Shown here: positions 32,272-44,498 of the stretch, piece after piece
Layout of the letters: each line of letters opens with the position of its first letter
Position numbering within the stretch: the first letter of the stretch is position 1
Source of the DNA: Ceratopteris richardii
Taxonomy: Eukaryota; Streptophyta; Polypodiopsida; Polypodiales; Pteridaceae
DNA length: 64,000 nt
Reading direction: 5' to 3'
NCBI GenBank assembly: GCA_020310875.1
Contig: CM035416.1
Coordinates: forward strand, 72,112,983 to 72,176,982
Program-made: the position numbers and the translations under genes
The notes under the pieces: generated by a model
Database searches by the model: none
The model's input: only the letters and a program-made list of their open reading frames with translations
What the model was told of the DNA's origin: nothing

Positions 32272-35200
32272 TCATCATCTCACTAAATGCTAGAGGGCTA
32301 ACCGACCCCTCAAGAGCGACCATCATTGGTCAATGGCTTCGTGACATTAGCCTAAACCCAGAATTGATATGTATTCAAGAGATTAAAATTGACGGAGAAG
32401 ACCTCCAAAAACGGCTTACGCAGGTCTCCTCGACCCATGTTTGGATTTCAACGATGCACCAGCGGGGGTCTGGTGGAACGACAATTGGTATTAATCAACT
32501 CTGGTTTGAAAAGCTTGAGAACTCCATTGAAGATGAAAGGCATCGATGGATTGTTGTTTCTTTTGGTGCTCCTCTTTCCTTTACTCTTGTCTCTTTGTAT
32601 GCCCCTAACAGGGAATTAGAGAGACTGAACACATGGGCCTCCTTGGACTCGCTCCCCCACAACGTCCTTATTTGTGGTGACTTCAACATGGTGGAGGACC
32701 CTATGGACAGATGGATGGGCAAGGGCAAGGTCATTGATAGTCAGGAGAAAGAAACGTGGGACCAAACCAAACTTCACTTGGATTTGGTCGAATTCAAAGA
32801 CTCGAATGGCTTTTCTTGGTCAAATCTCCAAGCAGGCGAGGACCTGAGGAAAGCTACACTCGATAGATGCTACATCTCTCAGAGTTTTACTCATCAGTGG
32901 GGCCACCCATCCCTTGTGCAACGCACTGACCTCACCATCTCTGATCACTACCCGATCGTTATCACTTTCCAACCTTCCAACAAGATCCGTAAGGCTCCTT
33001 GGTTCCATGCCAGTGCACCCACCTTCTCCCTCCCCTCCGTCCATCAAGAAATTGCTAACATGTGGAAGGAGGCATTCGCCTCCGGCCAGTCCCCAACCAA
33101 GTGCTGGAGAAGTGCGGTCGATAAGTCTCGATAGATCATGATTAAATCCAGGAAGATGCTCGAGACTGTGCGGCAGGCTCGCAGGGAAGCTCTTTACCAC
33201 AGACTCTGGAGGCTCGAGGAGGAAGTGAACATAAGAAAATCTCAAGCCCAGAAAGGTCTTCGAAAACTCAGAGCGTTGTTGAGATACGAGGAAGAAATAC
33301 AAAGGAAAAATTTGCAAATTTTCTTCAAAAAGTGGTGGGCTGGCAAAGCTGACAAACCCACCAAAGAGATGTGCCGTATCCTTAAAAGGAAACATAACAG
33401 AGAATCGATCCCCTTACTGCTAGACTTAAATGGCAATGTATGCAATTCGGAAGAAGATAATTTTGGGATCATTGAAGGGCACTTCACGAGACTCTTGGGG
33501 ACCTCAAACCCCCTCTCCCACCATAGAAGGGACTGTATGGCAGCCATATCTAGGGTTTCCCCCCGCAAGATACCACTCAACCTTCGCTCCCTGCTACATG
33601 CCCCTATCTCTGAAGCGAAAATCATTGAGGTCATTGATGCCCTCCCTCCCGGTAAAAGCCTCGGACCCGACGGGCTCACTAATGAGTTCTTTAAATCCTT
33701 TAAGTTGGTGGTTGCCACCCCTCTTCGTCTGGTTTGGCAAGAGGTGCTCAATTTTGGTGCACTTCCTTCCTGTCTCAACAATGGTATTATCAAGTTAATA
33801 CACAAAAAAGGGGAAAAGAACAGAATAGAGAACTGGCGTCCTATTACGATGCTCCAAACAGGATACAAGATCATCGCCAAAGTCATTGCCAACAGAATCT
33901 CTTGCCACTTGAGAGCGTGGCTAAGCGAGGACCAAAAAGGTTTCATCAAAGGCAGGTCTATTTTGGAAACCATTATAGATATTTGGGAAGGTCTTGAATT
34001 TGCAAATGAGTCTAAACAAGATGTGGTCTTCCTCAAGATCGACTTTGATAAAGCCTACGACAGGCTGGAATGGGACTATATTCTGCAGTCGCTCCAAGAT
34101 CTTGGATGTAGTAAAAAGTTCACCAAGATGATCGCGACACTTCTCGGAAACGCATCGACCCAAATTAACATTAACGGCAAACTCTCGAAGGTGATCAAAC
34201 TTAGAAGATCTATTAGACAAGGGTGCCCTTTGGCTCCCCTTCTCTTTGCCATCGCCACGGAGGGGCTTAGCAGGCTTGTGGCACACCAAGTGGAAGCTGG
34301 CAATATCAAAGGCCTCCGCTTGCCTCACGACCAGAGTCAGATCACCATGAGACTTTTTGCCAATGATATGAACGCGTTTGTTCACAATGATAGTACCAGC
34401 CTGGAGACGTTCTGGAAGTGTCTTGCTACTTTTTGTGAAGCCTCTGGATCCATAATCAACCCGGCTCTAAGACCGCCTTTAGAGCTATTGTGGGATCTCA
34501 GCCCAGCCTTCTCATTGATCATGGCTGTCAAATCATTCTGCAGGGCCAAATTTTTTGGCTTCTTGGGATCCCCTTGGGGTTTGGCGTCTTTATGGAACAG
34601 CGGTGGAACTGGGTACTGGCCAAACTCGAAAACAAGCTTAACTATTGGAGAGGTATGCAAATCAATCTTGCTGGTCGTGCTATGGTTATCAACACGTTCC
34701 TCCTTTCTTCTACCATTTATTTCCTTTCTTGGTGGAGACTGAAAGAGCAAGATCTATCCAAACTCGATAATATTTGTAGAAACTTCCTTTGGACGGGCGA
34801 TCACAATAGAAGGGGGTGCCTAAAATCAAATGGTCCATCTGCACCAACCATAGAGATAGTGGGGGTCTTGGTATCCTGGACATTGGGTGCATGGCTAACA
34901 AACTGGCAGCCAAATGGATGATTAAGGCTTGGAGCAATGGGGAGGCCTCATGGGCCAAGCTGATCTTCAGAAACAAGAATGAGTTGGCGCTCTTGGGTTT
35001 CCCAAATTGGAAGAATCTTGACATCTTGACCTTGCTATTTTCCCCGATCCCCGTCTTCCCGAAAGGCTCTAATCTCGTGTGCTCCCTATGGAAGAGTTGG
35101 AATAAAGTCAAAAGCTACACAAGAATTAGTGAAAACTTGAAGTGGGCTGCTGGTATCAGACAAAACGACTCTATCTGGTTTCCGATCCATGGCATCCGGA

Positions 35201-36098
35201 GTGTGGAATCTTGGAACATTCAAAATGCCAAGAAGTTATGGAACAAAGGCTTCAAAAAATGGAAACATCTCTGGAAACAAGACACCAACCGCTAGATCAA
35301 CTTCGAGGATATTGACCCTAGCATCAACATTTCGTACGAGAAATGGAACACTTTGCAAAGCAGATGTCTCGCCTGGGATCGTCACAAAACTCGCCTTCTC
35401 ATGGGACACGACACAACGAGCTCGCTTGGTCTCAAATGGCACAATGGGAATAGCCTATCAAAAATCCCGAACATCAAAGAAACGATTGATTATCAGGTTA
35501 ACCTCAACAAGAAGTGGTGCCTGTCATGGACGCGGCTTTGGTGGGACATGAAGTTCAAATGGCTATCTGGCACCCCCTCATAGAAATCAAAAAGTCTGTC
35601 CTCTTATGGCAAATTCTTCATCATGGAATCTGGACCAACCTTAAAGCTAGCAAACTTTGTGGGATCCCTCCCTGGTGCAAACGCTGCCACCGGTCCATTG
35701 AAGATGTTCCACACATCTTCTTTACATGCCCAAACTCCAAGAGACTCTGGCAGACGGTTGGAAAGGTAATTAGACTTCAGAGACATCTCAGTTGGCAGCA
35801 GGCCCTGTTGGGTGAAGCGATTGGCTGCTCCGCGACTCTCTGGAATGCCATCAGAGGGGAGGTTTTTTGGAAAATCTGGTGAGAAAGATGTGCTCTCAAC
35901 TTCGGAGACTCCCCCAAGGAGTGGTCAATCGAGAAATCATTGGTCCTCCTTGGCAAAAGGATTGTTAACTGTAAGAAATCCCCCCCCCCCTTCAGGCACC
36001 ATCAAGTTCTCCTTTTGATCAATAACAAGCTTAAACCCAAGTGGGCCCCTCATGAGGGTGATGAGAGGGTGATTAACCTTCTTTGTAATGCCATCTAA
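32268..36098 (+). pseudogene. L-B ORF2: endonuclease, RT, zinc-binding C-terminus
   Basis: The exonuclease-endonuclease-phosphatase-type domain (32268-32990) keeps NARGL, QEIKI, GDFNMVEDP and SDHYPIV. A TAG at 33132 stands where L-C has CAG. RT follows: DGLTNEFFKSF, GFIKGRS, DFDKAYDRLEWD, RRSIRQGCPLAPLLF, and the catalytic box is FANDM rather than FADDM (about 34365), which should kill polymerase activity. Indels near 34462, 34812 and 35565 and a TAG at 35293 break the rest. The zinc motif PPWCKRCHRSIED then HIFFTCP remains at about 35670-35730. The protein nicked DNA and copied LINE RNA. Confidence 0.88.
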
Positions 36099-36244
36099 GC
36101 TCTGTAAAAGCTTCCCCTACTTGTGGGATTTGGGGGGTCCCATGGGCACTAGTTCCCTTCTCTTGTACTTTTCTCTCTTTATTTAATTCAAGTCCGGGAG
36201 AGTAGGCTAATGCCGAACTTCCTTTACATAAAAAAAGAATACTG

Positions 36245-36318
36245 ACATGTCTAAACCAACGTTTCTCTCTAAAGTAAGAGACATCTGAACCAACGTCTCT
36301 CTCTAAAGTAAGAGACAT
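36245..36318 (+). repeat. two-unit tandem repeat next to L-B
   Basis: Two units of about 36 bp sharing ACCAACGT(T/C)TCTCTCTAAAG and TAAGAGACAT. Confidence 0.8.
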
Positions 36319-36443
36319 GAGTGTCCTATAGTGAATGAATCTTACTTTTTAAAGCTAACACTTAGACTTTCTTGTACTCTTGCCTCTTGAGGTGGGGGGC
36401 AAGAGTTCCAAATCTAATTTCCTTATCTTCTTAGGGTTGTTAT

Positions 36444-36745
36444 TATTATTATTTTTTAATGGAGGTTCGGTCGAGGTCTATTCCCGAGGCTTTAACTTTG
36501 AAATTGCAACTACACAAAGAAGGGCATAGTATCCATGGGACCCCCTTATCCCATAAGAATAGGAGTTTACAAAGCTGGGTTAAATTGCGATCACAACTAC
36601 TGCAGAGCAGAACAAGCGGTGGCACAGCCACATGATACAACATTCCATGTTTAAACGTGTCCCTTACATGTTGCCAGCGGGGGTTGAACCCTCGCCTCTG
36701 CCTCAAGAGGCGAACGATCCAACCACCTGGACAATAGCCTGAGAC
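36444..36745 (-). mobile_element. tRNA-derived SINE with LINE-like 3' tail
   Basis: The minus-strand head resembles a tRNA: A-box-like TGTCCAGGTGG and a perfect B box GGTTCAACCCC near 36672. The last about 120 bp match the L-B/L-C 3' UTR (GGGGGTCCCATGG, CTATGCCCTTCTT, and a GACCGAACCTCC-type end before the tail). The tail is A6 then TAA repeats. A 15-bp target-site duplicate with two mismatches lies at 36429-36443 and 36746-36760 (TCTTAGGG...TTAT). Confidence 0.85.
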
Positions 36746-36790
36746 TCTTAGGGCTATTATCGTTCTATTGTCTTTTTAGAGTCTTAAATG

Positions 36791-36921
36791 TTGATTTCTC
36801 AGATACGGAGGATCTTATGGGTACAATTGTTTTTTCAATCAATTCAAAGAAGGGAAATTAAGCTTCGGTTAAACTTCCTCTCTCTCTATGTGTGTGTGTA
36901 ATAATAATAATAATAATAAAT
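36791..36921 (+). repeat. LINE or SINE 3' tail fragment
   Basis: AATTCAAAGAAGGG, then CTTCGGTTAAACTTCC and a TAA-repeat tail resemble the L-B 3' end. Diverged, 5'-truncated. Confidence 0.6.
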
Positions 36922-36944
36922 TGCTATACATGTATGATGAAGAA

Positions 36945-37436
36945 CTTCAAGTAAGAGCATGGAGTGATGTAGATTGGGTAGTGTTGGTGATAGAAGGTCA
37001 ACTTTTGGCTATGTTTTCATGCTAAGTACAAAAGCAACTTCATGGATGAGAAAAAAAAACCCATAGTTGCATTGAGTTCAACAGAGGTTGAATATAGAGC
37101 TTTAGCCCTCACTACACGTGAAGCAATGTGGCTTAAGAGCTTGCTCTTCAAAGATCTTGGTGTAAAAATTTGACCAATTCCAGTTTATGGAGATAACATG
37201 TCAAGCCTACATCTTACTAATAATCCCATGTATCATGCAAGGAGCAAGCACATTGAGGTGCATTATCATTATGTAAGGTAAAAGGTTGCAAGTGGGGACA
37301 TTAATGTTCATTTTGTAGGTACAAAGCACCAAGTTGTAGTCTTCACCAAAAGCTTGGATGTGACTAAGTTAACGAAGTTTTCAAAAGCTATGAGCTTTCT
37401 TGATATGGAGACTAACACCTTAATCTTGAGGGGGAG
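36945..37436 (+). pseudogene. Ty1/copia RNase H remnant
   Basis: Translation in shifting frames gives [19 protein letters not shown], then [67 protein letters not shown] and FTKSL. These are the conserved RNase H blocks at the end of copia pol. Frameshifts sit in an A run near 37055 and after KHQ. The polypurine tract GAGGGGGAG (37428-37436) follows directly. The 5' part of the element is missing. Confidence 0.88.
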
Positions 37437-37962
37437 TGTTGAAAGTGTAAACTATGCAAGGTTTAGGTGAAGAAAGGAGTCAAAATACCTTAATATGGAC
37501 AAAATTCATGACTTAGATCACTTAGGGTAGTCTCAAGGTTAGGCAAGGCAGCCCTAAGGTGGTGGAAAAGTCTAGAGAAGCATTCAAATGCTATAGAAGG
37601 AGGTGAAGAGACACCATATGCATGGAATTCTTGTAGGTCATTGAAGACCAAGAGACATATACTCAAAGAGGCTCAAGGAGAGAGTCATCCAAGGCTCAAG
37701 GGGCTGAAATGGAGTTTTCAAAGCTAGTGAAAATGCATAGGAGGGTGTTACATGCACAGAGGAGGAGTTATTAAGCCCACAACCCCTCTAGTCTCTTGTA
37801 GGTATAGAAATAGTTTTCTTATAATAGTTATAAATCCTTGTGTACATATCCAAATCAAGAGATTTAAAGTGAATTCTATAGCTTATATGTTTGTGATGAT
37901 TCCTAAGAGGGCTTCTTGAAATTATTTTTTTGTGCAGAGAAATTAGTGTATCTTTGTAGCAC
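37437..37962 (+). repeat. 3' LTR of the copia remnant
   Basis: Starts TGTTGAAAGTG straight after the polypurine tract and ends near TTTGTAGCA (37962), where E5 sequence begins. The right end is approximate because no partner LTR is in the window. Confidence 0.65.
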
Positions 37963-38895
37963 AAGGCATGACTACTGAAACAATAGGGGCATTGATTGAT
38001 TCACTTGCATTGGTGATGTGGAACTTCCCATATCCATTCAAGATGTCCCTATGGAAATGAAGGTACTAGTTTTCCACGATGAAGACCCCCTGAGTCTTTC
38101 ATCTTGGGTCAAGATGAAAGACTATGACCACACTGCCAACTTAAACCTAAGAAGTTGAATTTTTCAAGTTTTGGTACATGGGAAGTGTGTCATAATAGAA
38201 CTAGAAAATGGAACAATCACTAATCGAGGCATCATCTTGGCTCTTAGTTCTTCTAATATTAATAATGAGGAGAAAGATGTTGTATGTTTCCAAGATCTAT
38301 GATGTAGAAGGATTCAACAATTGAAGCACAAGCTCTAAAGCTAGTGGAACTCCCTTCTTTTCCAAGACAAATGTGGTCGTAGTATCTCAACCCAAGAAGC
38401 ATGCCAAACAACACAAGAAGATGGATGAATCAAGAAGATAGATGGAAGCTAATAGAAAAGCACTTCCAGGCATGAAGAAGGTCTGGGTACAAAAGGATGA
38501 AGAGCTAGTTACACCATTGCAATCAAACCTAGTACTAGAGAAGCAGAGGAGAAAACCAAGGCAACAAGTAGTAGAACAATGCGGATCTCCATCTCAAAGA
38601 GTGCTCTCCATTTGCTTACCAAAGTGATCAATGAAGATTGACCACAATTCTAGAAAAGTTTGGGTGCCTAAGACCTGCTTACGAGCTCATATCTCTACAC
38701 GTAAGCTCTTAGGGTTTATTCTATAGTTATCAATCCCAACCCCTTAGAAACATACATTGAAAGATTTTGTAACTACATCATCATGTAAAATCATCCCTAG
38801 AGTAACCTAGAAATGGGTACATAAAAAAGTCTTATGACCAATTCAAGTCATCATTAAACCTCATGTATATACCAAAATGCAAAACTTGTGATCCC
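37963..38895 (+). pseudogene. E5: fragment of second retropepsin and tail of an E1-family element
   Basis: The active-site region GALIDSLAL (about 37991) is followed by GDVELPISIQDVPMEMKVLV and HTANLNLRS, matching E2 PR2, then motifs KVWVQK, KVWVPK and KWVHK. Several stops and deletions; the DSG catalytic motif is damaged. The fragment is split by LINE L-C and resumes at about 44589. Confidence 0.8.
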
Positions 38896-38939
38896 GGTCC
38901 GTCGCCGGAGCTCTCAATCAAAATTCAGCGTAACAACAA

Positions 38940-39310
38940 CATCTCTCCCAGTTTTTGAAGATCTTTGAGTGGCGCGATAGACAGAAGAAGTCACCATCCT
39001 GATAGACAGATGAAGACACCATCGCGATAGACACACTTCTTAAGTCTCTGTCGTGATAGATAAAGGAAGACAGTGTCAATCATGAGGAAGCGCATCCGTC
39101 GTGATCGACTGCTGTGGCGACTGACAGGTGTGTCCATCGTGAGGAAGTGCATCAGTCGCGATCGACTGCTGTGGCTTGACAGGAGTAGTGCGTCGCGACT
39201 GAGAGCAGTGGCGACCGATGATTGAGATGTGGTGATTGATAGGGTGGAGCCTCCATCGCGATAGTATCAGCACGTGCCTACTGTTCTGAACGTTAAAGGC
39301 TGATCCTTTG
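38940..39310 (+). repeat. TCGCGA-rich repeat in L-C 5' UTR
   Basis: Degenerate units with CCATCGCGATAG, GTGGCGCGATAGACAG, GTCGTGATCGACTGC and AGTCGCGATCGACTGC. Less regular than the L-B array, but in the same position, the LINE 5' UTR. The rest of the UTR (39311-39839) has A/G-rich tracts and no gene. Confidence 0.8.
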
Positions 39311-39839
39311 GGCATCGCGTCTAACTGGCTCGGAAGGTTGCAACTTGCACCTACAGCTGTCGCACGCTCGAGTTGACATCCTATCTTTTTGTTTTCTTTG
39401 CTATTCAAAGTCATAAGCAATTTTCATACCCTCTGGAAAAAATGTAACATAAAACTTTGTTCCCAGTTTTTGAGCGTTGCGCAACTTGCACTTATGGGAT
39501 TTCGATTCCATAGTGAAAAAAAAAGAAGGAAAAATTAAAAAGAAAAGGGACAGAAGATTCGAAGTAAAATAGAAAAAAAAAAGAAGAGAGGAGTTATCCT
39601 TTAATGTGGAATGATGAGATAATCATGGACTTCTCAAGATGGGTTTAACAATGCTCCCGAGTACCCGCGTAGGCTCAAGCTTCTTTCCCGCGCGATCGCT
39701 ACTCCTCAAGGCATTTTGCACTTAAAGAGAGTTGATGCTTTCTTTTGGTTTCGCTGTCAATTCGAGGATAAAAGAATATGTGGCAGCAAAGTTTTCATTG
39801 AGCCTCATGTAGTTTTTGCGAAATCCTTTTAATTTGGTC

Positions 39840-41106
39840 ATGGATTTGGCGACCCCCTCATTTGTGAGAAGTAACCTGGCCCCTCCTCTAGGGGAGACCG
39901 GTAACCTGGCCTCTTTGTTAGAGGGGGGGTCTTGTGCTGCCCCTCGGGCCTCCGAGAGTGTTGAACCCCCCGTGGTCTCCCTCAGTAGATCCGCAATTCT
40001 GTCAACTCAGGAGGAGCTCAAGAAAGTTTGCCTCGTCGGCCAAATGTTTGGCCCTAGGCCCCTGCTCGAAACTGTGTGACAGTGGCTTCGAAATGAGTGG
40101 TTCCCCTGTGGACTAATTGTTTGTAAGTGTCAGTTCTTACCGGCAAGCCACATGTTGCTAGTCTTTGAGAATGAAGATATGGCGTTTCGAGCCCTAAGCG
40201 TCGGCACCTGGAAACTCGGCCGGGCGACCCTGTGCCTATTCAGATGGTCCCCTGGTTTTACTCCTGACAAATCGAAATCGCTTCGGTACCCTCTCTGGGT
40301 TGAGCTCCCTAACCTTCCATACTTCTTGTACAACTTTGTGTGGGACATTGTTTCTCCTATAGACAAGCTGTTGGCCTTACGCGAGGACATTGGTGGTCTC
40401 ATTTATGAAGGAGCAAGACACTCGTTCAACGCTCGGTGGCACCCTCAAATCCGTGTCGAGGCCAACCTCAGCATGTCGCTTCCATCGAAGATCAAAGTGG
40501 ACTTGGGCGAAGGGGATGCATGGGAGAAAGACGTCAATTACAAAAACCTTCCCAACGCGTGCTTTCATTGTGGCCAACAAGGCCACAGGATTAAAGACTG
40601 CCCTTTGAGACAAAAAAGCAAGAGAAATCAAGAAGCCTCCAAAAATGCTCAAGACAACAAAGGTGCTTTGACCCACTCGATGAAGGAAGAGGAAGGAAAG
40701 GGCCTCGTAATCCAGAAGCTGATGCAGATGGGTTCATCAAAGTCAGAAGAAGAAGGAAAAGAAGCCCTAGGGCAACTTCTGAGCGAAACAACATGTCAGT
40801 TACCCCCTTTAGCAATTTGTATTGCAACCTGAAAAAGAAGATCAATGAGTTTGACTACCCAGGCGGGAACCTACTTGAGGTGCACACCAACGACAAAGCC
40901 CTAGAGATCCCTGACAATAAAGAAACCTCCCAGGAGGGCTACACTACAAGCAAAGAAGATGGCTTTACCACTAGTAACGAAGATAACATGGATAGTGAAA
41001 GTTCCATCATCGGATCGACTATTCCGGAAACAATGTCGAAAATGGTGCCCAAGTCTTCCCAGCAAGAGGCATCCCGCAAAGGAAAACAACCTATGGAGTT
41101 ATCCTA
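39840..41106 (+). pseudogene. L-C ORF1
   Basis: Start ATG 39840 (MDLATPSFV). Same DUF4283-like domain and CCHC knuckle (CFHCGQQGHRIKDC, about 40561-40602) as L-B. A TGA at 40077 replaces the CGA found in L-B, a one-base loss near 40705 shifts the frame, and a 45-bp duplication lies at 41080-41160. Downstream the frame reads the Ser/Asp-rich tail (TTSNEDNMDSESS). Confidence 0.85.
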
Positions 41107-41265
41107 GAAAAGCCCCCACAAAGGAAAACAACCTATGGAATTACCCTGGAAAAGCCCCCACAAGAACCTATTGCTAATTCGGGATCCGATCCCAGCGAAA
41201 AAGAAAGATGAATCCAAAAAAAGAAAGGACAAAGCTCCCTCCTGCAAAGAGGGCTCACTATGACA

Positions 41266-44200
41266 ATGATCATCATCTCGTTAAACGCTAGAGGGCTAAC
41301 CGACCCCTCAAGAGCGACCATCATTGGTCAATGGCTTCACGACATTAGCCTAAACCTAGAATTTATATGTATTCAAGAGATTAAAATTCACGGAGAAGAC
41401 CTCCTTGGTTCCATGTCAGTGCGCCCACCTTCTCTCTCCTCTCCGTCCATCAAGAAATTGTTGATGTGTGGAAGGAGGCGTTCGCCTCCGGCTTGTCCCT
41501 AGCCAAGTGCTGGAGAAGTGCGGTGGACAAGTCTCGACAGATCATGATTAGATCCAGGAAGATGCTTGAGATTGTGCGGCGGGCTCGTAGGGAAGCTCTT
41601 TACCACAGACTCTGGAGGCTCGAGGAGGAAGTGAACAAAGGAAAATCTCAAGCCCAGAAAGGTCTTCAAAAAATCAGAGCATTGTTGAGATACGAGGAAG
41701 AAATACAAAGGAAAAATTTGCAAATTTTCTTCAAGGAGTGGTGGGCTGGCAAAGCCAACAAACCCACCAAAGAGATGTGCCGTATCCTTAAAAGGAAACA
41801 TAACAGAGAATCGATCCCCTTATTGCTAGACTTAAATGGCAATGTATGCAATACGGAAGAAGATAACTTTGGGATCATTGAAGGGCACTTCACGAGACTC
41901 CTGGGGACCTCGAACCCCCTCTCCCACCATAGAAGGGGCTGTATGGCAGCCATACCTAGAGTTTCCCCCTGCAGGATACCACTCAACCTTCGCTCCCTAC
42001 TACATGCCCCTATCTCTGAAGCAGAAATCATTGAGTTCATTGATGCCCTCCCTCTCGGTAAAAGCCCGGGACCCGATGGGCTCACTAATGAGTTCTTTAA
42101 ATCCTTCAAGTTGGTGGTTGCCACCCCTCTTTGTCTGGTTTGGCAAGAGGCGCTCAAGTTTGGTGCACTTCCTTCTTGTCTCAACAATGGTATTATCAAG
42201 TTAATACACAAAAAAGGGGAAAAGAACAGAATAGAGAACTAGCATCCTATTACGATGCTCCAAACAGGATACAAGATCATCGCCAAAGTCATTGCCAACA
42301 GAATCTCTTGCCACTTGAGAGCGTGGCTAAGCGAGGACCAAAAAGGTCTCATCAAAGGCAGGTCAATTTTGGAAACCATTATAGATATTTGGGAAGGTCT
42401 TGAATTTGCAAATGAGTCTAAACAAGATGTGGTCTTCCTCAAGATCGACTTTGATAAAGCCTACGATAGGCTAGAATGGAACTATATTCTACAGTCGCTC
42501 CAAGATCTTGGATGTAGTCAGAAATTCACCAAGATGATCACGACCCTTCTCGAAAACGCATCGACCCAAATTAACATTAACGGCAAACTTTGGAAGGTGA
42601 TCAAACTTAGAAGATCTATCAGACAAGGGTGCCCATTGGCTCCCCTTCTCTTTTCCATCACCACGGAGGGGCTTAGCAGGCTTGTGGTGCAACAGGTGGA
42701 AGCTGGTAACATCAAAGGCCTCCGTTTGCCTCACGACCACAGTCAGATCACCATGAGACTTTTTGCCGATGATATGAACGTGTTTGTTCACAATGATAGT
42801 ACCAGCCTGGAGACGTTCTGGAGGTGTCTTGCTACTTTTTGTGAAGCTTCTGGATCCATAATCAACCACTCTAAGACCGCCTTTAGAGCTATTGTGGGGT
42901 CTCAGCCCAACCTTCTCATTGATCATGGCTGTCAAATCATTCCGCAGGGCCAAATTTTTCGGCTTCTTGGGATCCCCTTGGGCTTTGGCATCTCTATGGA
43001 ACAGTGGTGGAACTGGGTGCTGGCCAAACTCGAAAACAAACTTAACTATTGGAGAGGTATGCAAATCAATCTTGCTGGTTGAGCTATGGTTATCAACACA
43101 TTCCTCCTTTCCTCTACCATTTATTTCCTTTCTTGTTGGAGACCGAAAGAGCAAGATATGTCCAAACTGGATAGTATTTGTAGAAACTTCCTTTGGACGG
43201 GCGATCACAATAGAAGGGGGGTGCCTAAAATCAAATGGTCCATCTGCACCAGCCATAGAGATAGTGGGGGACTTGGTATCCTGGACATTGGGTGCATGGC
43301 TAACAAACTGGCAGCCAAATGGATGTTTAAGGCTTGGTGCAATGGGGAGGCTTTGTGGGCCAAGTTGATCTTCAGAAACAAGAACGAGTTAGCTCTCATG
43401 GGTTTCCCAAATTGGAAGAATCTCGACATCTTGACCTTGCTGTTTTCCCCAATCCCCGTCTTCCAGAAAGGCTCTAATCTCGTGTGCTCCCTATGGAAGA
43501 GTTGGAATAAAGTCAAAAGCTACACAAGAAATAGTGAGGATTGGAAGTGGGCTGCCAGTATCAGACAAAACGACTCTATCTAGTTTCTGATCCATGGCAT
43601 CCAGAGTGTGGAATCTTGGAACATTCAAAATGCCAAGAAGTTATGGAACAAAGGCTTCAAAAAATGGAAACATCTCTGGAAACAAGACACCAACCTCTGG
43701 ATCAACTTCGAGGATATTGACCCTTGCATCAACATTTCGTACGAAGAATGGAACACTTTGCAAAGCATATGTCTTGCCTGGGATCGACACAAAACTCGCC
43801 TTCTCATGGGACACGACACATCGAGCTCGCTTGGTCTCAAATGGCACAATGGGAATAGCCTATCAAAAATCCCGAACATCAAAGAAACGATTGACTATCA
43901 GGTTAACCTCAACAAGAAGTGGTGCCTGTCATAGATGCGGCTTCGGTGGGACATGAAGTTCATGGCTATCTGGCACCCCCTCATAGAAATAAAAAAGTCT
44001 ATCCTCTTATGGCAAATTCTTCATCATGGAATCTGGACCAACCTTAAGGCTAGCAAACTTTGTGGGATTCCTCCCTGGTGCAAATGCTGCCACCGGTCTA
44101 TCGAAGATACTCCACACATCTTCTTTACCTGCCCCAACTCCAACAGACTCTGGCAGACGGTTGGAAAGAAAATTAGACTTGAGAAACATCTCAGTTGGCA

Positions 44201-44498
44201 GCAAGCCTTGCTGGGAGAAGCGATCGGCTGCTCCGTGACTTTCTGGAATGCCATCAGAGGGGAGGTCCTATGGAAAATCTAGCGGGAAAGATGTGCTCTC
44301 AACTTCGGTGACTCCCCCAAGGAGTGGTCAATAGAGAAATCATTGTTCCTCCTTGGCAAAAGGATTGTTAACTGTAAGAAATCCCCCCCCTTCAGGCATC
44401 ATCAAGTTCTCCTTTTGATCAATAACAAGCTTAAACCCAAGTGGGCACCTCATGAGGGTGATGAGAGGGTGATTAACCTTTTTTGTAATGCCATCTAA
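41266..44498 (+). pseudogene. L-C ORF2, endonuclease deleted
   Basis: Starts MIIISLNARGLTDP, then at about 41402 jumps from the start of the endonuclease to the region before RT, losing what L-B has at about 32403-32994, with a short CTCC microhomology. RT keeps DFDKAYDRLEWN and the catalytic FADDM (about 42765). Stops lie at 42239, 43081, 43581, 43933 and 44281, and a frameshift lies near 43950. The zinc motif is PPWCKCCHRSIED then HIFFTCP. The last codons are shared with L-B. Confidence 0.87.

Larger units (their letters stand above)
25425..36235 (+). mobile_element. L-B: near full-length plant L1-type LINE with nested insertions
   Basis: Target-site duplicates AGAATACTGACATG lie at 25411-25424 and 36236-36249. 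The body has a 5' UTR with a TCGCGACAC array, an intact ORF1 (30883-32271), a broken ORF2 (32268-36098) and a 3' UTR ending in A7. L-A (25494-29584) and a 93-bp truncated LINE (30493-30585) are inserted in the 5' UTR, each with its own target-site duplicate. Confidence 0.88.

Noticed and set aside
36660..36735. Minus-strand tRNA gene
   Set aside because: A and B boxes are present, but the sequence runs into a LINE-like tail with a TAA repeat and target-site duplicates, so it is the head of a SINE.
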